A program made the translations under genes and the position numbers. DNA of 64,000 bases from Batillaria attramentaria (lineage: Eukaryota; Mollusca; Gastropoda; Batillariidae), in NCBI GenBank assembly GCA_018292915.2, contig JACVVK020000148.1, forward strand, positions 2,501 to 66,500, written 5' to 3'. Below are positions 57,098 to 64,000 of the stretch, one piece after another; the stretch's first letter is position 1, and each line of letters starts with the position of its first letter. The notes under the pieces were generated by a model that was not told where the DNA came from, searched no databases, and worked only from the letters and a program-made list of their open reading frames with translations.

Positions 57098-60000
57098 ATG
57101 GCGGCCACTGAGAGACAGTGGTCTGTCAGAGAAGACGGATGCTTATTCATTGACAAAAACCTGCGAAGTGTTACTTACCATTCGTCCCTCAACTCCATAG
57201 TTCTTTCGTCAAAGGACCAGTCTATTACAGTTCTTGATGCCACCTCTGGGATTGTGCTGAAGAAATCTGACCTTTCCGGTGAGGACTTGGGCTTGATTAT
57301 GGCTGTTCTAAAAGCTGGCAACTGAAACTCCATGGTTTTGTCCAGAATTGTATTTGAGTGAACGGTCCTCGTCATTGCATTTGTGTCGTATGTTTTGTCA
57401 CGAACACTGTTTTTCCATTGTATAATTATGTAACCGTCTACAAGTACAGACTGAAAAGGACATACGTAATTGGTGCTAGTAATCTCTTGCTTATTGGTCG
57501 TGCACATTCCTGACGTGGAAAATATTTTTGTCACACCCCATGATGACTGAAAGAGAATCAATCGGGAAGTCGCAGATTTCGTGTTTGGTTTCATTATTCA
57601 TCAGACAGGAAGAGACTGTTCAGTGTATAAAGTGTAGTATACCTGCATGCACACAACTGTAAGTTACTGCTCTGCATGTAACAAGAAGCTAAACATGCGT
57701 CTGTTACAGTGTTAGTGTTCCTCAGGATAGTTCACACCCTTGGGCTGTATCGGAAGAACTATACCAACACAGCCACTTTCATTTAGTATAGTTTGCCCCC
57801 GTGTTTAGGTTTAGGGCCAGGTTACCTTGTGTACCTGGTGCAATCGCTGTGTTTAGATGGTCATTTACACAAGGTGCAAGTCACACAAGGGGGGCAAACT
57901 ATACCAACGCAGTGTTGGTGTTACGCTTGAAAATGCAGATTTATTAACAGAATAGGAGAATATACAGTATATGTCGGACAAAGCAATCTCATCTGTCATA
58001 TTTCTCATAGCCCAAATGACGAAGAAGTTTTGCCAGGCAGCGTGAACAAAATCCAGTTTTCTAAAAAGTGAACTCAGCACTCATCGCACAAAGCCTAGTG
58101 TCAATGGTTTCTGAGTCACCTGCTTTGTTTCTTTCACAGCTGTGTGGCAAAGCAAAGGCAATAAGTTGTGTAATCTGTTACATGTGTTACCTTTTACCTT
58201 TATTAGCTCCCTAAACAGGTAAACACACGCACGCACCAACACACACTGAAAAATTGGTTTGGGCATATTATATAAAGATATTTGGGCTGCCAGTTTTCAC
58301 GTGACTGGTATAGGGGTAGCCCAAACAGCTACTGGAGACCCTACACTTTGGGTCCTCTCTGATAAACATTTCAAGGTGTCTGTGATGACTTTGAATTATG
58401 TTGCAATTTGCTTGAACAGAGTGTAGTAATACTAGTGTGTGTAGTGTGCTTTCATTTGCTTTCAGTGCCAGCTGTCAGGTTATTGTTCATGTACAGTTCT
58501 TTGCACATCCAGACCAAAAACCGACGTTACTTTGACTTAAATCAGTGTCTAACTAGCTTTACTATAACTGTAGTATACTATTACCTATAGGCGTTTCACG
58601 ATACATACACACATGTGTATGTAAATCAGTAAATGTGCCTCACTTGTGGGCATTATCCTAATCAGTGATGAATCCCAGGAAAATCATATTCAGAATTCAT
58701 CAAGAGTGTGTTCATGAATACTGTTCAACAGTGTACCAGCATGTGCATGCATGCATTCATTGATCTAAAATTTTTTTTATCATAATACCGTGGTAGTTTG
58801 ACTCAGTCATATATCATGCCACATGAGTTGTTCACATACATGTATACCGGTACATGTATACTTGTAGCAGTACCCACTATTGCAGTGCTTACTAAGTTAC
58901 TCTGCAAACACTCGGACATGTTCTGCAGTAACACTAACAGGACACTGAGAATTAAAAAAAAAATGTTATTGAACTTACAAGGAGACATTCACTGACTTTC
59001 AGGTCAAAAGTGTGAGTCGCTACAATGTCTGTACCTGGCAGAGAAAGACCGCTGCATCTTCACCGACTGCCATGCACTGTCTGTCAGACGGGATCTGCGG
59101 GGGATCTTGCTGCTGGACACTGCTCTGCAGATCCCTGTTCACAGGGCCGAGGATGTCATCAAGCTGGAAATCCCTCTTGCAGAGGTATACATTGAATTGG
59201 AGGGGAGGGTGGGTGTGGGGCTGACTGGGAAAGGGGTGCTACTGGTATTGATATTAGTTTTACACTTAGAATATTTCCTGGAAGGGGCACTCATTTCTCC
59301 TGTGTTGCTGCACCTCATGGCTTGCTGAGAGTGAGATTATCTAGTTGAAATTCATTGAAGCTTGAACTTAGTTGAAGCAAATCCTTGGAAACGTTACACA
59401 TTTGGAGTTAGGTGGCACAATGTTACAGAATTTTACATTTTGGTATTACTACTACTATTGTACTGTACTGTTGTAATGCTGAGTGTCTTTATGTCTTGCT
59501 GTTCATTGTTATTTGGGTGCTGAGTTATCCTGTTATTATGAAATGTTGCTTAGGCAAGAAGGTGATCAGTTTTTAACTACACTACATTTGTCAACCTTGC
59601 AGGCACTACAGCTGATGAAAGCGCTGACGACTGTGGAGCTGACAGGCAGCGAGCACCTGGAGGATGTGGTCAAGGAGCTAGATCGTGGTATTGAGGCAGC
59701 TCGCCATGACACGGAAGGCAGCCATAAAACTGCTAAGGTATGATTACTATGAAGTACTGTTGTTTTTTTCTCTCCTTAAAAAAAAAAGGAAGGTATGCTG
59801 CATAGTAGAAGTAGTACAGGGAAAAAGACAGGATGGACCCAGTACATACTACATGTACACGGCACTGGTGCCTTAGGTATGCTGCGATTACAACTCAGGT
59901 TTTTCACTTGTAGTTGTATAGCCTACCTCATTGACATGATTGACCAATGATGGTGTGAATGGGGTGGCCCAGGGAAAGTGAGGGTTGGGGTGGGGGGGGG

Positions 60001-63000
60001 GGGGGCTCTCAGTGCAGCTGTGTAGGGTTCTGGAGGGGTCACATTCATCGATTCAGTTATGCCTTTTTTGCATTTCAAATTGGAGACTTTGACATGTAGG
60101 TGTTTGACACATGTGTGCCTGACAGTAACAGTTGCATTTGATACAAAAAAGACTGAATAATGTAAGATCTGCTGATACTGTAGATACAGGTGTACTCAGT
60201 TTTAATTCAAGCTTTTTGCAACAGCATTCTTCTGCTGTGTTGCAGTGGGCAACAGTGTGCCTGCAGCTGCGGCATGCTGCACTCAAATCGGTCTGCACAT
60301 CGCTGGTGTCCGAGATGAAGAGGACATCCCAGCAGGGTCCTGCGCTGCCTGTTGCAGCTGCGATTTCTGACCGTCTGTCACATCTCCTGCCATCGTCAAT
60401 CATTGAGGCGGGGCCAGGGCCTATAGACAGGTCGCTGATGTACAGTGAGGCTGCTCGCAGGCAGACATTTTCAAAGTGGCCACACATGGGATACAAGTGA
60501 GGACATAACTGCGCATTATGTAGTAGCAGTTTTAAAAAAAAAAATGAGGCAGCCTCTGAATCTCTATTCTCTTCCGCTGGAGTGTCCTTCTCTGTCTCCT
60601 GCTTGATTCTCTTGATTTATTTAAATTCATCTTTAATGTTCTTCCAACTGCAGGGAGGATAAAAAGCACTCACCCATCGCCAAATGCGAGGTGTTGTGTT
60701 GGCCGAACCAATCTTATGTTTCTCTTAGCCCAAATGTCTGCTGCCTTGTCTGCTGCATTTGTCTTACTGTGCACGGCAAAGCAGAAGCACGCACACATTG
60801 TGACGGAATAATTTGGTCTATCAGAAAAATATTCAGGCTTCTAGTTTTCACAATCACATGGCTGGTAGCCCAAATCACAAATGGCTACTGGGGTCCCTGC
60901 ACATTTAGTCCTCCCTGCAACGGCAGTTACTCAGGAGAAAGTTGTGCGTGTTACTTGTGTATGGTAGCGATTTAATCAGTTAATCAATTATAGTTATTCT
61001 GTTCCTTGCCACAGATGGGCACTGCCTGAACCGATGGCACAGGCAGGGTTCTACCATCAACCCAACTCACCCGGTGATGATCGTGCCATGTGCTTCACGT
61101 GCAACGTCTGCCTCGTCTGCTGGGAGCCTACTGATGAGCCATGGTATGGGATTCTGTCATTTTTGTTGTAAGGGTTTGGTGACACTGGGGGGACGACTGA
61201 GAGAGCGAGTGGAGTGTGTAGGAGGTTTTTTGAGTGCATAGATACAATTCTGAACTGAATTATTGTAAGGGTTAGTTGTGCATTGCTGTATGTATTGGAC
61301 TTCAAGAGACGTGTCATTTTTTAATTTTGTGTGTACAATCGTACAAGTAGTGGCTGACAAGTGATGTAATATTTTTTGTTTGTTCGAACAGGTCCGAGCA
61401 TGAAAGACATTCTCCACAGTGTCCGTACATCAAGGGGGAGTTCACGCAGAATGTGCCTCTGAGTGGTAAGTACAACACAAGAACAGTAATAACAACATGC
61501 ACACCCGAAAACACACCACGCACCCATTCCTGTTTTCAATTTTGTTTTTACTGAAAACGTTGCTTTTGGATTCATTCTGTTTGCTATGTAGTGGCAGTAT
61601 ATGTCCTGATTAGAAACAAGCATCACGTCAAGGGCTTGCAATTGTCAGCTTTTCAGCTGATTTCAGCTATATGGCAACCCCAGTTCTACGGGGAAAAAAA
61701 AGAGAAAAAAAAGGTTGTCGCTAAAAAAAAAAAATCTTTGCACCTTGTCTACTCTGAGAGTCAGAATGCACCAGACTGCACAGATTTTAGTCTCGTTTTT
61801 CACAATTTTCCAGGGGGAGCATGTCCCTAAACTCCCCTAGCACCAGTAGCAGTTTGTGCCTTTGGCGCTTTAGTCATTTCAGCTACCTTTTCTGTGGACT
61901 ATTGCAAGCCCTGAAGGCTGATGCAAAGAGGGAGTCTAAAAAGTAGAAATTCAGGGGTGTTTATTTGGCATCTGTGCAGGTATAATGGCCTGGTTATTTA
62001 TTTATTTATTTATTTTTTAATTACAGTTACATACGCCACACATCCAGCTCAGCTACATGGAGAAGTTCAGGACAAGGTATGTTGCTGTTGTTTAGTTTGC
62101 CAGTCTTGCACGTTGTATCTTATATTAGTAATAATGTGCTAGGGCCTAACTGAAGAGTCTGTTCATCCTAGCAGTAGCAGATTGCCAGGTTTTGCAAGCA
62201 TAGAAAGGGAATCCCAAGACTAAAGCCAGTATGAGGTGTACAGCTATGGCTGAGATTCACTTGTATTAGTAATAATGTGGCAAGGTCTAACTGAAGAGGG
62301 AAGGGTCTGTTCATCGTAGCAGATTGCCAGATTTTTGCAAGCATAGAAAGGGAATCCCAAGACTAAAGCCAGTATGAGGTGTACAGCTATGGCTGAGATT
62401 CACTTGTATTAGTAATAATGTGGCAATGTCTAACAGAAGAGGGAAGGGTCTGTTCATCGTAGCAGATTGCCAGATTTTTGCAAGCATAGAAAGGGAATCC
62501 CAAGACTAAAGCCAGTAATAATGGTGTTCAGCTGTGGCTGGGATTAACGTGCATTCATTTACATCGTCTGCACACACATTCCTGTAATAGGTACTTGGGG
62601 GGGGGGGGGGGGGCTGTCTTTCAGGGAACAAGTAACTCTCATCCACTAGATACTCTGGGCAGTGACTCCTGCAGTCCTTGTATGTGCTTTGGTATTTACA
62701 AATTTTCCTCAGCATGTGTAGTGTAACCAAGCTCTTTGTTCAAGGGATCAAGGGTTGTAGATAGTCTCTTTATATTTGTATAAGTCTGTGCAAGCACAGT
62801 TAGTGATGTAATGGGACAGGCTTTGATTTGTCTTGCCTAATTCCGCTATTGTGTTCTTACAGATTGCTTGCATTAGTACAACCTTTAACGAGGACTTTGT
62901 AGCAACCTCCACTCGAGATGGCAACATTGTGGTGTGGAACATTAGTCATCTACTACAGGTAAAAATTGTTACTCTTGTCGCATAGAGTTGATTGCTATTA

Positions 63001-63866
63001 GCTTTCTTGTATTAGATTAGAGGTTGCATTAAAAAAATCAAGATGTGTGCAAATCATTGAGAATTATGACATGTAAAACAAAGAGGTAAAGGTAATTGAT
63101 CCACTTTTTTAAAACTGTTAAGTCTTTTTTTTTTTTTTTTTTTCAGAAACACTGCACCTTCAACCTAGATTTAGCTGATGCTGTTGTGGCACTAAAAACT
63201 GGCCTGCAGATAGAAAGATCCAGACAAAAGGTCAAAGGGCATAACAAGGAATCAGCGAACACAGATCAAGAAATGTAAGTGTTATTTGATATTCCTGTGT
63301 TAACGTGCCGTTTGTGATTCTGTGCACATGTGATTCTGTGCACATAATAAAATTTATTCTGTTGTCTCTGTGGCGGGTGTTGCTGTATTCGGAAAAGTTT
63401 AAAAGAAGGACTTTAGTGATGCATTTTGATGTTTAGAATTTATGGGAATTTTGATGATCATAATGGTGACTGCCCAGTTGTGGTGCACATTAAAAACTCA
63501 CATGCGGTAAAGTGTGCTCACAGCGTCTGCTACAGAGCTGTAAAACTTTCCCCCATAGCGTTCACAGACTTCTTCATTTTGTTTTTCAGTGGTGTGTCAG
63601 AGGGCCAGAAGGGCCAGCTGCAATCATCAGACAACAAAGATGACCAGGATGCAGTTCAAGAAATTCTCTTGCATAATGATGTGGATGGTACGATGGGCTT
63701 AATTTGGTTTACCATGGTCTTTTTTTTTTTTTTTATTCCATGTGTTGCAATAAATTGTTTTGTTTTATTCGTGGATTTCTCTTTTTGAAGCTGATAAGCA
63801 AGGATTGCAAAAGTTCTAATGTAGTTCTGCAGTACACCGTTGCCATTTTAGTGTTATACTCTGTCG
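57098..63866 (+). CDS. BIRC6: BIRC6 (BRUCE/Apollon), N-terminal part, runs off the window
   Basis: Giant membrane-associated inhibitor of apoptosis with an E2/E3 ubiquitin ligase activity at the far C-terminus (not in this window). Start chosen at 57098 (GCATGGCGG context) over an in-frame ATG at 57032. Exons: 57098-57278, 59003-59184, 59603-59737, 60246-60496, 61015-61143, 61392-61465, 62027-62076, 62863-62958, 63147-63274, 63590-63687, and probably 63791-63866. Phases agree through exon 10. Landmarks are GILLLDTALQ and RSLMYSEAARR before the BIR domain, then AQAGFYHQ and CFTCNVCLVCWEPTDEPW. Zinc ligands are Cys276, Cys279, His296 and Cys303 (C-x2-C-x16-H-x6-C). Beta-propeller-type segments flank it (YHSSLNSIVLSSKDQSITVL early, FVATSTRDGNIVVWNISHL after the BIR). 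The last exon reads TVAILVLYSV (compare LPVLLLYSI in the human protein), but its phase does not follow from exon 10, so one exon boundary is unresolved. About 440 of roughly 4,850 expected residues are here. Confidence 0.93.
57786..57904. repeat. Short inverted repeat, possible MITE remnant, BIRC6 intron 1
   Basis: GTATAGTTTGCCCCC at 57786-57800 and its near complement GGGGGCAAACTATAC at 57890-57904 enclose 89 bp. Related ACTATACCAACxCAG sequences flank both sides. The class is uncertain. Confidence 0.45.
62124..62555 (+). repeat. ~145-bp tandem repeat, three units, BIRC6 intron 7
   Basis: Units begin near 62124, 62264 and 62407, sharing ATTAGTAATAATGTG, CTGTTCATC and AAGGGAATCCCAAGACTAAA. 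Lies between exons 62027-62076 and 62863-62958. Non-coding. Confidence 0.9.
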
Positions 63867-64000
63867 GTAAGTTTCTCTTCTGAAAGTGATTGCTGTTCTG
63901 TTGATCATGGTCATATAGTACGCAGTCTTTTGTTCATGCTTAACTCAGATTTGATTGCTTTCCATTATAAGGTGGATATTTCTACAACAAAAATGTCATT

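Overview
The window looks like nuclear DNA of a marine mollusc, most likely a gastropod. Genes have many short exons with GT-AG introns. Intergenic and intronic DNA is packed with (CA)n/(GT)n microsatellites, tandem minisatellites and small inverted-repeat transposons. One tRNA-derived SINE family is present at least a dozen times, most copies with intact target-site duplications. No bacterial, organellar or viral genome is present. The taxon call is an inference from repeat style and protein similarity recalled from memory.

Layout. 1-13 kb is repeat-dominated: a 5'-truncated L1/Tx1-type LINE, SINEs, a hAT-like and a piggyBac-like element, a TIR element carrying a nested SINE, and a large satellite field (8.1-12.8 kb) that contains an insert dense in nuclear-receptor-type motifs. 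At 13.6-15.7 kb (minus) lies an intact single-exon gene for a type I membrane protein with a C-type-lectin-like domain, three EGF domains and Ig-like domains; a 58-bp minisatellite runs through its stop codon. At 17.2-19.5 kb (minus) are the last exons of an unidentified gene, with a decayed duplicate exon upstream. At 23.8-25.7 kb (minus) is a frameshifted copy of an uncharacterised family combining a FEN/PIN-nuclease-like motif series with a C-terminal CXC cysteine domain. At 27.2-32.3 kb is a 5.1-kb fold-back element with about 1.1-kb inverted arms; two inverted pogo-like elements sit in its left arm, and the right arm keeps both empty sites.

The second half holds three conserved genes. 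SLC5A7 (high-affinity choline transporter, plus strand, nine coding exons, 37215-50723) reads as 538 codons plus stop with all phases consistent. TBCB (tubulin folding cofactor B, minus, seven exons, 56790-52160) reads as 247 codons plus stop. BIRC6 (giant BIR/ubiquitin-conjugating protein, plus) starts at 57098 and runs off the window. TBCB and BIRC6 are head to head over a roughly 300-bp promoter; SLC5A7 and TBCB converge tail to tail. The three functions are unrelated (choline uptake for acetylcholine synthesis, tubulin folding, apoptosis/ubiquitin control), and nothing suggests a functional cluster.

The most unusual signals are the fold-back element with nested, dateable insertions, transposons abutting the splice signals of SLC5A7, a partial tandem duplication of SLC5A7 exon 5, and the decayed nuclease-like/CXC gene.
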